DNA of 64,000 nt from assembly GCF_004120195.1 (NCBI RefSeq), contig NZ_SCHN01000008.1, forward strand, positions 516,481 through 580,480, given 5' to 3'. The DNA comes from Enterovibrio baiacu (lineage in GTDB: Bacteria; Pseudomonadota; Gammaproteobacteria; Enterobacterales; Vibrionaceae). Positions 1-9,668 of this stretch are shown here, in pieces; the first letter of the stretch is position 1, and every line of letters starts with the position of its first letter. Below the pieces are notes generated by a model. That model made no database searches. It was not told the DNA's origin and worked only from the letters and a program-made list of their open reading frames with translations. The position numbers and the translations under genes were made by a program.

Positions 1-29
1 CGTTGGTTCAAATCCGGCTCCCGCAACCA
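1..29 (+). tRNA. tRNA-fMet, 3' part only
   Basis: Only the T arm, acceptor 3' strand and encoded CCA are inside the window. The sequence matches the 3' ends of the complete initiator tRNA genes at 63650-63726 and 63917-63993, so it is the last part of another copy of that gene. Confidence 0.9.
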
Positions 30-63
30 CATTATGTTATTCGACGTTACGTCGTGTAACTCT

Positions 64-139
64 GCGACACTAGCTCAGCTGGTAGAGCGCAACCTTGCCA
101 AGGTTGAGGTCACGAGTTCGAACCTCGTGTGTCGCTCCA
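64..139 (+). tRNA. tRNA-Gly (GCC)
   Basis: A 76-base cloverleaf with anticodon GCC in the loop CTTGCCAAG, and CCA encoded at 137-139. It is identical by eye to the copies at 63492-63567 and 63761-63836. Confidence 0.95.
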
Positions 140-222
140 AACATTGACTTTCATTTCGGTGAAAGTAAGTATGCAGAAATGCATGCGACGATGGTGCCTA
201 TCATCGCAATAAAGAATTGCGT

Positions 223-309
223 GCCCTGGTGGTGGAATTGGTAGACACAAGGGATTTAAAATCCCTCGACGTTCGCGTTGTGCCGGTTCAAGTCCGGCCC
301 GGGGCACCA
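223..309 (+). tRNA. tRNA-Leu (TAA)
   Basis: An 87-base class II tRNA with a long variable arm. The anticodon is TAA in the loop TTTAAAA, the acceptor stem GCCCTGG pairs with CCGGGGC, and CCA is encoded at 307-309. It is the last gene of the array and is followed directly by a terminator. Confidence 0.95.
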
Positions 310-317
310 TCTATAAC

Positions 318-355
318 GACGGCTCACAAGCTTGCTTGTGGGCCGTTTTTATTTT
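318..355 (+). terminator. Rho-independent terminator of the first tRNA array
   Basis: A 13-bp stem (ACGGCTCACAAGC pairing with GCTTGTGGGCCGT) with a two-base loop, followed by a T-rich tract. It ends the fMet-Gly-Leu transcript. Confidence 0.9.
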
Positions 356-1413
356 CTGCGCCATATTTTCCTCACTTTATCGTTAGATATTCCATTGGAA
401 GGTTTTCACACCGTTCCAGCACCACTTCATTGTGGCGTTTCATGTCGCCGTACTACGTTGCATGTTGTTAAAGGTCATAAGTGACTTGGATATATTTTAA
501 AAGCCTGCTGTAAGCGATAGAGCATTTATCCTGAGCGAATTACGCATCGCCTTCTTCTATCTGCAAAGAAAACGCTCACGATTAAATATTCGATGTGCGG
601 TCTTGTCGCCGGATAAGCATACGGTTAAAGATACTCTTCATTGTTTTGGCTACGCCGACATATTTTGAGAAAGGGAAGTGGTATTGCTTTTCTACAGAAG
701 CGCTATGTATGCCCATGTCATGGATCATATTGAACACGGATGTATTGAAATCTTCCCATCATTTTTGTCGACTAGATTTGCTCTTGTGTCTTTTTGACTC
801 GAACCTCACTCAGAAAATAGCGGACAAGAAGACAACGGATCGTGTTTTATGATCGCTTAGGATCCTTTTCTCGATCATATGATGTGCGTGAGAGGATCCT
901 CCCTCATTGATCATTGAATCGAGTGTTCATTGAGAAAGAGGAAGGGAATATCTATTAATAAATTTGAAATTAAGATCCTTCATTACGGAATCTCAGAGAA
1001 AGAAATATTGTTGAATGATGCTACGACAGTGGCGTTTTTTATTGCATCAAATGCTGGTACTTGCAAGGGGCGTGATGCCGTTGCTTGGTGCTCTTGAGGC
1101 TTGTGCTTCCTGTGACTAGCTAAGTGCGAATATAGGGAGAACTTTCGAAAAGGATCCTTGGTTTTAGCATCGAAAGTGATGGCATTATTAATTGGAGTTG
1201 GGTGAGTAAGGAGAAAATGATCATAAGGAATAATCACTCACGATCTTTATCTTGGATCTTCTTTTTTGATAAATTACTTATAAAAGTGAAATAATATTTA
1301 ACAGATATGTGGCATTAAAGAGAATGTTTGTTATCCTTTGACAGGATGGTGTATTTATTAGCCACCTTCAAAAACTAAAACGTTATCTGAAACGCGGTTG
1401 AGAGCCAGTACTT
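356..1413. other. Gene-free stretch of about 1.06 kb with a GATC cluster
   Basis: No convincing coding region. The short open frames at 595-852 (+) and 983-1237 (-) lack a ribosome site and recognisable motifs. The stretch 838-1258 holds eleven GATC sites, at 838, 851, 861, 873, 895, 909, 974, 1153, 1219, 1242 and 1255, several inside repeats of the form AGGATCCT. The promoter of the RidA gene must lie near the right end, but I cannot place it with confidence. Confidence 0.6.
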
Positions 1414-1878
1414 ATGGATGCAGAAACAATTGTCACGGAATCTGGTGTGGTATTGCCAAAGTTAGCGAATCCGACTGGAGATTTAGGACACGGTTTTCAA
1501 ACTGGAAATTTGTTGTTTATTTCATATAAAGGACCTCACTCCACAACTGGAAAAGTAGGTCAGAATATTTCTGTTGAAGATGCGTATGAGTACTCGAGAG
1601 AGATCGGCTTATACCTGCTGTCCGCAATTCAACATGATTTGGGATCACTAAATAACGTTGCACGCGTTGTTAAAGTGATAGGCCTCGTCAACAGCGATCC
1701 TTCTTTTATTCATCACCCAAAAGTCATCGAAGGTTGTTCAGATCTTTTTGACGAAATCTTTGGTGAAACTGAAAAAGATTCGCGTATTGCTGTGGGCGTA
1801 AGTTCGCTGCCTGATAATATGCCAGTAGAAATCGAAGCTGTTGTTGAAGTTCGGACGCCTTGTAAAATAGCATCTTAA
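1414..1878 (+). CDS. RidA (YjgF/UK114) family imine deaminase-like protein
   Basis: A 154-residue protein of the Rid superfamily, whose members hydrolyse reactive enamine/imine intermediates released by PLP enzymes. Arg124 followed fifteen residues later by Glu139 reproduces the Arg105/Glu120 spacing of E. coli RidA, in the stretch SRIAVGVSSLP...VEIEAV. It therefore looks catalytically competent. At 154 residues it is longer than the roughly 128-residue RidA core and is probably one of the longer Rid subgroups. The ribosome site is weak (GAGAG about 12 bases upstream), so the start is only probable. The next gene on the same strand encodes a two-domain PLP enzyme, but 780 bases separate them, so co-transcription is uncertain. 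Confidence 0.8.
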   Translation: MDAETIVTESGVVLPKLANPTGDLGHGFQTGNLLFISYKGPHSTTGKVGQNISVEDAYEYSREIGLYLLSAIQHDLGSLNNVARVVKVIGLVNSDPSFIHHPKVIEGCSDLFDEIFGETEKDSRIAVGVSSLPDNMPVEIEAVVEVRTPCKIAS

Positions 1879-2660
1879 CGTTTGTGCGTTCTTATTGCCG
1901 CTTGTATCTGAATCCTCAGAGGCAAAGACGACTGCCCTCTATAATTCTCTCACCTTATCTGTGTCTATCTTGAAATTAATATATTTAACAATTAGTTAAG
2001 TATATTCTGTTATATTAACCATATAACTCACATGGTTAATTGGCTGAAATTAGGCAAGGTTGCATACGATCTTAGACTGTTAAAACTCCACATTAAAATT
2101 GAGTGTTATTTTTTATCAATCGGTTAAAGAATTTTCTTGTGTTCGAAAATCACGCTGTGTTACCTTTCGCAACAATCTCGAACATCAGTTTTTCGGGGCA
2201 CACGTGACAATCTGTAAATTTGCAGAATGTTGCAAGTAGGTACTGGAGAATTCACTCCAGTAGAAGGGCATTGATAGAGCTGTCCGGCCGAGAGGTTAGG
2301 GGCATATTGAGGAACCCAACAGTGATTAAGTTATCCACTCACTTCGCTTTCGTTCTACCACATTCCAGTATTATTACTGAGCCTTGATCATCCCGATCAA
2401 CTGAGGCTTTAATCTCGCGTTGTCCAAACACATGAATTGATTCATGTGCTTAGCTGCGTGCGCTTTGTTTGCCTCTACCACACGTTTGCCTCCGCTTCGT
2501 GAACGATCACGTGCTGAGGTTAATGCTCTTCTATAAAGAGCGTGTGTTTCGTTTGACGCTTATATCTCCAAGAACTCAACGTTCGTGCCAATTCAGGTAG
2601 TTCGTTCGAGGAAGATGTTCTTGAGGTGGTCGAATGAAAAGACAAGGATGAACTCTAGTA
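1879..2660 (+). other. Long upstream region of the norspermidine operon
   Basis: A 782-base stretch with no credible gene. It holds the palindrome described at 2014-2040, a terminator-like hairpin around 2375-2415 (GCC/TTGATC pairing with GATCAA/GGC with a bulge, poor T tract) and a small hairpin around 2524-2541 (GCTCTT/AAGAGC). Such a long leader before a polyamine operon suggests transcript-level control, but I recognise no known riboswitch. Confidence 0.5.
2014..2040. promoter_or_regulatory. Operator-like palindrome
   Basis: Perfect arms ATTAACCAT and ATGGTTAAT separated by nine bases, in an AT-rich stretch upstream of the norspermidine operon. The size fits a dimeric repressor or activator site. 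The cognate protein is unknown. Confidence 0.4.
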
Positions 2661-5564
2661 ATGATGAACTACACCACTGACACTCTGGGCGAAAACATTG
2701 AAAGCCCAATCCCTGTTTTGCAAGGCTTACATGACCTAACACCTGATGAGCTCTTACTTAGCCAAGAGCACTATGAGTCTGAAGTGCGTTCTTATCCGCG
2801 CCGACTCCCCGTCGCAATTGCGAAAGCATCAGGGGTTCTTGTTGAAGACAGTCGTGGCCAAACGTATCTTGATTGCCTTGCTGGTGCTGGAACGTTAACC
2901 CTCGGCTATAATCACCCCGAAATTAATCAGGCGTTGATCGAGCAATTGAACGCGGGTATTCCGTATCAAACACTCGATATCACGACCCCAGCCAAAGACA
3001 ATTTCATTCGCGAATTGATGGCTTTTCTTCCACAAGACTTCTCTGAGAATACCAAAGTTCAATTTTGTGGACCTTCGGGCGCTGATGCCGTTGAAGCGGC
3101 GATTAAATTGGCGAAACAGACGACAGGCAGAAACACCATTGCTGCTTTCCACGGTGCATATCACGGCATGACCAATGGCACGATGGCGATGATGGGTAAC
3201 CTTGGCACTAAATCACGCCGACAAGGTTTAATGGCAGACGTGCACTTCTTGCCATTCCCATACGATCTGCGCTGTCCATTTGGTCTTCAAGGTGAGCAGG
3301 GCGCTCGCCAAGGTCTTCGCTATATTGAGCGCATGTTGGCTGATGATGAAAGCGGGGTTCAAAAACCTGCGGCCATTATCGTTGAACCTGTTCAAGGTGA
3401 AGGCGGTGTGATTCCTGCCCCCGCATTTTGGCTACAAGAGTTACGTCGAATTACCGAAGAAAATGGCATTTTGCTGATCTTTGATGAAATTCAATGTGGC
3501 ATTGGTAAAACAGGCGACCACTTCGCATTTGAAGAATCTGGCGTGACGCCAGATATCTTATGTTTATCAAAAGCCGTAGGCGGCGGCTTGCCAATGTCTT
3601 TACTGGTGTTCGATAAAGAAATCGATACTTGGTTGCCTGGTGAACATACCGGCACATTCCGTGGTAACCAACTTGCTATGGTCTCTGGGGCGAAAGCGAT
3701 GGAAATCATCCGTCGTGACAACCTTGCACACAAAGCCAAAATCACCGGTGATTACCTTCGCCGTGGGCTTGAAAAGATTGCATCTACCACCAGTTGTATT
3801 GCAGAAGTGCGTGGCAAAGGCCTCATGCTTGGTGTTGAAATTTGCGACCCTGAAGGGGGCAAAAACAAATTTGGTGAACCGCTTTCCGCACCAGAATTAA
3901 CCATTGCTATTCAGCGTGCAGCGCTAGAGCGTGGTTTGATCATCGAGAAAGGGGGTCGGGAAGGCTCAGTGCTTCGTTTCTTACCCCCTATCATCATTAC
4001 GTTTGAGCAAATCGATTTTGCATTGAAGGCGTTGCAAGACGCGATTGAATCATTGGTTGAACCGACACAAGCGGTTCAGCCTGCTGATACCTTGCAACAA
4101 AACTGGCGTGATCACTTTATCCATACGGGCAAAGATGGCGCAGAGAGTTTTGAAGCGGCGATGAATGCAACGACACAAGCGTTGAAGAAGATCTTCGAAA
4201 ACACAGAATCGCCATATAGCGGTATTGACCCGACAGTGTTGGCATCTCAAATTCGTCATGCGAACTTGGGTGAAACACCGCAGTCATTGGACGACGTGAT
4301 TGAAGAAACCAGCGATCTTATCGCGAAGAACTCGATCATCGTTCAGCACCCTCATTGTATTGCCCACCTGCATACCCCACCTTTGATTCCTGCTGTTGCA
4401 GCCGAAGCCTTCATTACGGCACTCAATCAGTCGATGGATTCATGGGATCAGGCCAGTGCGGCAACGTTTGTTGAGCAAGAAGTGACAGATTGGTTGTGCC
4501 AGCGCTTTGGCTTTGATGAAAAAGCAGATGGCGTGTTCACCAGTGGCGGCACGCAAAGTAACTTGATGGGTCTATTGATGGCGCGAGATAACGCCATCGA
4601 AAAGATCTCAGGGACTGATGTTCAAAAAGACGGCTTACCAGACTACGCAGACAAACTGCGTGTCATCAGCTCGAAAAATTCGCATTTCACCATGCAAAAA
4701 TCTGCGTCCTTGTTGGGGCTGGGCGAGCACGCGGTGATCTGTGTGGATACCTACAGCGACGGCACCATGGACATTGAGTCGGCCGATGCCACATTGGCGG
4801 CCCTGAAAGCCGAAGGTTTGATTCCATTTGCAATCACAGGCACAGCCGGTACCACAGATCACGGTGCAATCGACGATCTGGACGATGTCGCGATGCTGGC
4901 GGAAAAGCATGGCTTATGGATGCATGTTGATGCGGCTTATGGCGGTGCGTTAATGCTAAGTCGTCACCATGCGCGTTTGGAAGGCATTGAACGTGCTGAT
5001 TCGTTGACCATCGACTTCCACAAAATGTTCTTCCAGCCAATCAGCTGTGGTGCGGTGATCCTCAAGGACAAAAACCACTTTGGGTATATTCGCCACCATG
5101 CTGACTACCTCAACCGTGAAGAAGATGTACTTCCGAATCTGGTCGACAAATCTATTGCAACCACGCGCCGCTTTGATGCGCTCAAGCTGTGGATGACGTT
5201 ACAGAATGTTGGGCCACAAGCGCTCGGTTCTATGGTTGATCACTTGCTCAATCAAACGCAGCTTGTGGCTGACATGGTCAATAACCGATCTCAATTTGAA
5301 TTGCTGGCAGCACCGTGTTTGTCCACGGTTCTGTTTAGATATGTGGGCGTGAATCAAGGCCTCGACCTTGATTACCTCAACAAGCAAATACGATTAGATG
5401 CTCTGGTTAAAGGGCGCGCTGTCGTGGGTGAAACCGTGGTGGATGGAAACGTGGCACTCAAGTTCACGCTCCTGAATCCATGCTTGAAACTTAGCGACTT
5501 CGATAGCTTGTTGAATGAATTAGAGAGCCTTGCTGACGACGCGGTTAAGCAAGTTCAGGGTTAA
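2661..5564 (+). CDS. Fused diaminobutyrate-2-oxoglutarate aminotransferase / L-2,4-diaminobutyrate decarboxylase
   Basis: A 967-residue bifunctional PLP protein. Residues from about 40 to 465 form a class III aminotransferase that makes L-2,4-diaminobutyrate from aspartate semialdehyde. The PLP Lys is K304 in LSKAVGGGLP, and the Asp lies in LIFDEIQCG. Residues from about 480 to 960 form a group II decarboxylase with PLP Lys K788 in DFHKMFFQP and the DAAYGG motif; it yields 1,3-diaminopropane. This fusion is the known first enzyme of the norspermidine pathway in Vibrio (the equivalent of V. cholerae VC1625). The next two genes complete the pathway, 88 and 61 bases apart. The start is at tandem ATGs (2661/2664) after a weak AAGGATG site. 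Confidence 0.95.
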   Translation: MMNYTTDTLGENIESPIPVLQGLHDLTPDELLLSQEHYESEVRSYPRRLPVAIAKASGVLVEDSRGQTYLDCLAGAGTLTLGYNHPEINQALIEQLNAGIPYQTLDITTPAKDNFIRELMAFLPQDFSENTKVQFCGPSGADAVEAAIKLAKQTTGRNTIAAFHGAYHGMTNGTMAMMGNLGTKSRRQGLMADVHFLPFPYDLRCPFGLQGEQGARQGLRYIERMLADDESGVQKPAAIIVEPVQGEGGVIPAPAFWLQELRRITEENGILLIFDEIQCGIGKTGDHFAFEESGVTPDILCLSKAVGGGLPMSLLVFDKEIDTWLPGEHTGTFRGNQLAMVSGAKAMEIIRRDNLAHKAKITGDYLRRGLEKIASTTSCIAEVRGKGLMLGVEICDPEGGKNKFGEPLSAPELTIAIQRAALERGLIIEKGGREGSVLRFLPPIIITFEQIDFALKALQDAIESLVEPTQAVQPADTLQQNWRDHFIHTGKDGAESFEAAMNATTQALKKIFENTESPYSGIDPTVLASQIRHANLGETPQSLDDVIEETSDLIAKNSIIVQHPHCIAHLHTPPLIPAVAAEAFITALNQSMDSWDQASAATFVEQEVTDWLCQRFGFDEKADGVFTSGGTQSNLMGLLMARDNAIEKISGTDVQKDGLPDYADKLRVISSKNSHFTMQKSASLLGLGEHAVICVDTYSDGTMDIESADATLAALKAEGLIPFAITGTAGTTDHGAIDDLDDVAMLAEKHGLWMHVDAAYGGALMLSRHHARLEGIERADSLTIDFHKMFFQPISCGAVILKDKNHFGYIRHHADYLNREEDVLPNLVDKSIATTRRFDALKLWMTLQNVGPQALGSMVDHLLNQTQLVADMVNNRSQFELLAAPCLSTVLFRYVGVNQGLDLDYLNKQIRLDALVKGRAVVGETVVDGNVALKFTLLNPCLKLSDFDSLLNELESLADDAVKQVQG

Positions 5565-5652
5565 ATATTGAGTTTGATGTCTTTGCTACATTGCTGATAG
5601 GCAAAGGCATCGCACTGTTTAAAGACTGAGTGTCTTATAAGGAATTAAGAAC

Positions 5653-6897
5653 ATGGCAATTTTACAGATTGGTGCTGGCGGTGTTGGTTGGGTGATAGCG
5701 CACAAAGCGGCACAGAACAATGATGTATTGGGCGATATCACTATCGCATCGCGCACGGTCGCGAAATGTGACGGGATCATCGCGTCAATCAAAGGCCGTA
5801 ATAACCTCAAAGATCCAAGCCTAAAGCTTGAATCTCGCGCTGTTGATGCTGATGACGTAGATGCACTTGTTGCACTCATCCAAGACGTGAAGCCTGACTT
5901 GGTGATCAACGCTGGCCCTCCATGGGTAAACATGACCATTATGGAAGCGTGTTACCAAGCAAAAGTCTCCTACCTTGATACGTCAGTCGCCGTTGACCTT
6001 TGTTCTGAAGGCCAGCAAGTACCACAAGCCTATGATTGGCAGTGGGGCTACCGTGAGAAGTTTGAACAAGCGGGTATCACAGGCATTCTTGGTGCGGGTT
6101 TTGATCCTGGTGTGGTCAGTGTGTTTGCTGCGTATGCGGTGAAGCATTTGTTTGACGAGATCGACACCATTGATGTGATGGACGTGAACGCAGGCGACCA
6201 CGGTAAGAAGTTTGCGACCAATTTTGACCCAGAAACGAACATGCTCGAAATCCAAGGCGATTCTTTCTACTGGGAAAACGGTGAGTGGAAACAAGTGGCG
6301 TGTCATACGCGTATGATGGAATTTGAATTCCCACTTGTTGGCAGCCATAAAGTGTACTCTATGGCGCACGATGAAGTGCGCTCTATGAAAGAGTTCATCC
6401 CAGCAAAACGCATCGAGTTCTGGATGGGCTTTGGTGATGCTTACCTAAACTATTTCAACTGCATGCGCGACATTGGCCTGTTGAGTCCTGAGGCTGTCAC
6501 TCTGCAAGACGGTACTGTGGTTGAGCCGCTAAAAGTGCTGAAAGCACTGCTACCAGATCCAACGTCGCTGGCACCTGGCTATACAGGTAAAACCTGTATC
6601 GGCACGTGGGTGCAAGGCACGAAAGATGGCAAAGCGCGCAGCGTGTTCATCTACAACAATGCTGACCATGAAGTGGCTTACAAAGATGTTGAGCATCAGG
6701 CAATCGCCTACACCACAGGCGTTCCTGCGATCACTGCTGCATTGCTTTACTTTAAAGGGGCTTGGAACGGCAAGGGCGTGTTCAATATGGAACAGTTAGA
6801 TCCTGACCCATTCCTCGAATTGATGCCGTCAATTGGCCTAGATTGGGGTGTTGAAGAACTTGAACCGCAAGCGCCAACCATCAATATTCTAAAGTAG
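5653..6897 (+). CDS. Carboxynorspermidine dehydrogenase (synthase)
   Basis: A 414-residue member of the saccharopine dehydrogenase-like family. The N-terminal Rossmann motif is GAGGVGW at residues 7-13. The enzyme condenses aspartate semialdehyde with 1,3-diaminopropane using NADPH to give carboxynorspermidine, the second step of the pathway in this operon. AAGGAAT precedes the ATG at a good distance. The assignment rests on family features plus its position between the DABA fusion and nspC. It acts in the cytoplasm. A strong hairpin with a T tract directly follows the stop codon. Confidence 0.92.
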   Translation: MAILQIGAGGVGWVIAHKAAQNNDVLGDITIASRTVAKCDGIIASIKGRNNLKDPSLKLESRAVDADDVDALVALIQDVKPDLVINAGPPWVNMTIMEACYQAKVSYLDTSVAVDLCSEGQQVPQAYDWQWGYREKFEQAGITGILGAGFDPGVVSVFAAYAVKHLFDEIDTIDVMDVNAGDHGKKFATNFDPETNMLEIQGDSFYWENGEWKQVACHTRMMEFEFPLVGSHKVYSMAHDEVRSMKEFIPAKRIEFWMGFGDAYLNYFNCMRDIGLLSPEAVTLQDGTVVEPLKVLKALLPDPTSLAPGYTGKTCIGTWVQGTKDGKARSVFIYNNADHEVAYKDVEHQAIAYTTGVPAITAALLYFKGAWNGKGVFNMEQLDPDPFLELMPSIGLDWGVEELEPQAPTINILK

Positions 6898-6910
6898 ATT
6901 TGCTGATGAA

Positions 6911-6946
6911 GCCTGCGATGTTGTCATCAAACATCGCAGGCTTTTT
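6911..6946 (+). terminator. Intergenic terminator/attenuator just before nspC
   Basis: The stem GCCTGCGATGTT pairs with AACATCGCAGGC, then TTTTT. The hairpin ends twelve bases before the nspC ATG, so its T tract abuts the ribosome site (GAGAAGA). It can act as a partial terminator that lowers nspC output, or as a stabilising or occluding structure. Confidence 0.75.
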
Positions 6947-6958
6947 GTGAGAAGAACA

Positions 6959-8092
6959 ATGAATTCATCATCGTTAAAAACACCTTATTTTCTGATTGAT
7001 GAAGATAAGCTGATTCGTAATCTGGAAATAGCAAAACGCCTGAAAGCCTTGTCCGGTGTGAAACTGGTACTGGCGCTTAAATGCTTCTCCACGTGGGGCG
7101 TGTTTGACATCATCAAGCCATACCTTGATGGCACCACGAGCAGCGGCCCATTTGAAGTGAAGCTTGGTCACGAAACCTTTGGCGGTGAAACCCATGCCTA
7201 CAGCGTTGGTTACAGCGAGGACGATGTGCGTGACGTGGCGGACATTTGTGACAAGCTGATCTTCAATAGCCAATCGCAGCTTAAAGCGCACCGTCACTTG
7301 GTGGAAGGCAAAGCTTCGTTAGGGCTTCGTTTAAATCCTGGTGTGAGTTATGCCGGACAAGATCTTGCGGATCCCGCGCGTCAGTTTTCGCGTTTGGGTG
7401 TGCATGCCGACAAGATCGACCCAGAAGTGTTTGCATCACTCGATGGCGTGATGTTCCACATGAACTGTGAAAACAAAGATGTGGATGCGTTTATCGGTTT
7501 ATTGGATGCTATTTCGGACAAGTTTGGTACTTATCTCGATTCACTCGAGTGGGTGAGCTTAGGTGGCGGTGTGTTTTTCACATGGCCGGGGTATGACGTT
7601 GAAAAACTCGCATCAGCGCTGAAAGCATTCAGTGATCGACACGGTGTTCAGTTGTATCTGGAGCCGGGTGAAGCCATTATTACCCAGACAACGGATCTTG
7701 TTGTTACCGTGGTAGATATCGTCGAAAACGACATGCAAACCGCGATCGTAGACAGCGCAACCGAAGCGCACCGTTTAGACACGCTGATCTACAATGAGCC
7801 AGCCTCCATTGAGGAAGCCACAGACACTGGCGAACACACCTATGTGATCGGCAGCTGCTCATGCTTGGCGGGTGATCAGTTCTGTGTGGCGAACTTTGAC
7901 GAGCCGTTAAAGATCGGGCAACGCCTGCACATTTCCGACAGTGCAGGTTACACCATGGTGAAGTTGAACTGGTTTAATGGTTTGCGAATGCCTTCTATCT
8001 ATTGCCAACGCAGCAATGGGGACGTGCAGCTACTGAATGAGTTTGATTACCAAGATTTCAAGCGAACCTTGTCGCAGTGGGCTGTTTCATAA
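6959..8092 (+). CDS. nspC: Carboxynorspermidine decarboxylase
   Basis: A 377-residue PLP decarboxylase of the alanine racemase-fold group. It converts carboxynorspermidine to norspermidine, the last step of this operon. The PLP Lys is K41 in [10 protein letters not shown]. Other family stretches are YLEPGEAI and the C-terminal [11 protein letters not shown], which contains the active-site Cys. I take the ATG at 6959 as the start, because GTG at 6947 lies on the hairpin T tract and the GAGAAGA ribosome site lies directly before 6959. In V. cholerae this enzyme feeds norspermidine-dependent biofilm control. A clear terminator follows. Confidence 0.96.
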   Translation: MNSSSLKTPYFLIDEDKLIRNLEIAKRLKALSGVKLVLALKCFSTWGVFDIIKPYLDGTTSSGPFEVKLGHETFGGETHAYSVGYSEDDVRDVADICDKLIFNSQSQLKAHRHLVEGKASLGLRLNPGVSYAGQDLADPARQFSRLGVHADKIDPEVFASLDGVMFHMNCENKDVDAFIGLLDAISDKFGTYLDSLEWVSLGGGVFFTWPGYDVEKLASALKAFSDRHGVQLYLEPGEAIITQTTDLVVTVVDIVENDMQTAIVDSATEAHRLDTLIYNEPASIEEATDTGEHTYVIGSCSCLAGDQFCVANFDEPLKIGQRLHISDSAGYTMVKLNWFNGLRMPSIYCQRSNGDVQLLNEFDYQDFKRTLSQWAVS

Positions 8093-8125
8093 CATCCTGT
8101 TATTCGGTAAATAAATATAAAAAAT

Positions 8126-8149
8126 GAGCGCTGTGTGCGCTCTTTTTAT
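8126..8149 (+). terminator. Terminator of the norspermidine operon
   Basis: GAGCGC and GCGCTC arms around TGTGT, followed by TTTTTATTT, 34 bases after the nspC stop. Confidence 0.9.
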
Positions 8150-8246
8150 TTAGATCTTTGATGTATCTCTGAGCATTTTCTCTCTTCAATAGCACTATTT
8201 CCTTAATTCTCTTATAAAGGCAGTGATCATGGATGGAGGAAACAAC

Positions 8247-8450
8247 ATGGATGTGTTCTTATTTGTGATTGCCATCGTTACCGTCGTGTTAGCGGTTAAA
8301 ACGCTGCGCAGTTACTTTGCTTATCACGCGCAATTACGCGAGTTTGAAATCAATCGTCAGAAGACGACAGGTCTAAATCGTGCCTATCAGCAAGAGCTTG
8401 ATGCATTGAGACAACGCGTAGACAGTTTAGAAACGAAAACAATACATTAG
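8247..8450 (+). CDS. Small single-span membrane protein with a coiled tail (PspB-like layout)
   Basis: A 67-residue protein with one hydrophobic segment at residues 2-19 (VFLFVIAIVTVVLAV), a basic turn, then a charged helix (residues 28-63) ending in a heptad-like stretch (LDALRQRVDSLE). The size and layout resemble phage-shock protein B, but no other psp gene is near, so I do not assign that name. The start at 8247 is fixed by GGAGG six bases upstream. An upstream in-frame ATG at 8229 has no ribosome site. Confidence 0.65.
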   Translation: MDVFLFVIAIVTVVLAVKTLRSYFAYHAQLREFEINRQKTTGLNRAYQQELDALRQRVDSLETKTIH

Positions 8451-8466
8451 CTGTGATGATAGAGAA

Positions 8467-9168
8467 TCAGAGGGAAAGGTAGTGCTTTCTCTCTGTGTTA
8501 TCTAATTTTTCAATCGCATAGCGAAGCATGGTTCTTGGCATGGACGACACATTGCGATCAAGAAAACCGCGAAGCCTATCGACGTCTCTCTTTCCTGCCT
8601 CCCTTAACATCCATCCCGACACTTTGTGAATCAAATCTTCTTTGTCTGTCAGATACTTTTCTGCAAGGGCATACGTGTCATCAAATTGATTGAGCCGAAT
8701 AAACGTAAACGTCGCCATCATGGCGATGCGTCGTTCCCATAATGACGAAGACTCAGAGAGCGCATAGATCTTTGCTCTGTCTTTGTCCGCGAGATACCCG
8801 CCCACAATATGGTGCGCTGAGCTATCAACCAAATCCCAATTATTAATGCGGTGGGTTTGAGTCAGATAGAAATTGTAAATGGTGGTGCGATCCTCTCCTT
8901 TGGCTTTTTTAAACTGTTCGGAAAGTAGAATAACGGCCAACAGTCGGATTTCATGCCAATCACTATCAAGCAATGAACCGATTGTGTCTAACGAGGCATG
9001 AATGTGGGCTTTTGCGCAGCTTCGAATAACGGGCACACGTACGCCGATAAACTGATCGCCTTCACCGTATTCCCCTGGCCCCGATTTGAAAAAACGCTGG
9101 GCGTTCTGAGCAAGTGCTTCATCCCCCTGTGCTTTTATCGTGTCGATAATGGTAGTGGCGTCGTTCAT
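8467..9168 (-). CDS. AlkD-like DNA alkylation repair protein (HEAT-repeat glycosylase)
   Basis: A 233-residue all-helical protein of the DNA alkylation repair family. These enzymes remove positively charged N3- and N7-alkylated purines. The active-site residues of Bacillus AlkD have counterparts here: W111 and D115 in NNWDLVDSS, and an Arg in WERRIAMM (146/147). The start at 9168 is chosen because AAGGACG sits seven bases upstream; an upstream in-frame ATG at 9192 lacks a site. It converges on the preceding small gene with only 16 bases between. Another alkylation-repair gene (AlkB) lies at 62645. Confidence 0.85.
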   Translation of the reverse strand: MNDATTIIDTIKAQGDEALAQNAQRFFKSGPGEYGEGDQFIGVRVPVIRSCAKAHIHASLDTIGSLLDSDWHEIRLLAVILLSEQFKKAKGEDRTTIYNFYLTQTHRINNWDLVDSSAHHIVGGYLADKDRAKIYALSESSSLWERRIAMMATFTFIRLNQFDDTYALAEKYLTDKEDLIHKVSGWMLREAGKRDVDRLRGFLDRNVSSMPRTMLRYAIEKLDNTERKHYLSL

Positions 9169-9668
9169 GATTCGTCCTTTTTCCAAATCCATATCAGCGA
9201 TTCTGCAAGTGATAGTGTATTGAAAAATCGTGGTTTGAGACAGCGAGTGTTAATACATACAAAATGTGAATGCATGCCTTTTTATGTTGCCTTAATTTCT
9301 GATTTTCAGCCCGCTTTCCACAACAGTTGTAAGTGAATATTTCGCGAAACACATCACTGGTTTTCTCATTAACAGCTTGAAGTCACTCGGATAAATATCA
9401 TCCCGTCTGCTGGTGGCGTGTCTACTGGAGGGTGGGTCTCATTTTAATATTCGCACAGTGCATATATTGAGGCGGCTGCGCGGGAATTATAGTCGCTGCT
9501 CGTCGTCATCATTAGGCAAAAACACTCAACAATGTCGTATCGAAGTTTGCGTATTCCTTCGGCAGTTTAGGGCATAGAGGTGGAGTTGGGTAAAGCACAG
9601 ACAGCGCAGTTTACGTGATTTGAATCCGATAGGAGGCAAATCTCACTTTTTGATAAGGAATTTTTACG
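9169..9668. other. Intergenic region between alkD-like gene and chitinase 1
   Basis: About 500 bases with no credible gene. It must hold divergent promoters for the repair gene and the first chitinase. I see no operator or RNA structure I can defend. The last 15 bases (GATAAGGA and a T-run before the ATG) resemble the start region of the second chitinase. Confidence 0.5.

Noticed and set aside
217..471. Open frame of 84 codons over the tRNA-Leu gene
   Set aside because: It lies on tRNA-Leu and its terminator; no ribosome site.
595..1237. Two short open frames in the region after the first tRNA array
   Set aside because: No ribosome site, no known motif, odd composition; they cover the GATC cluster.
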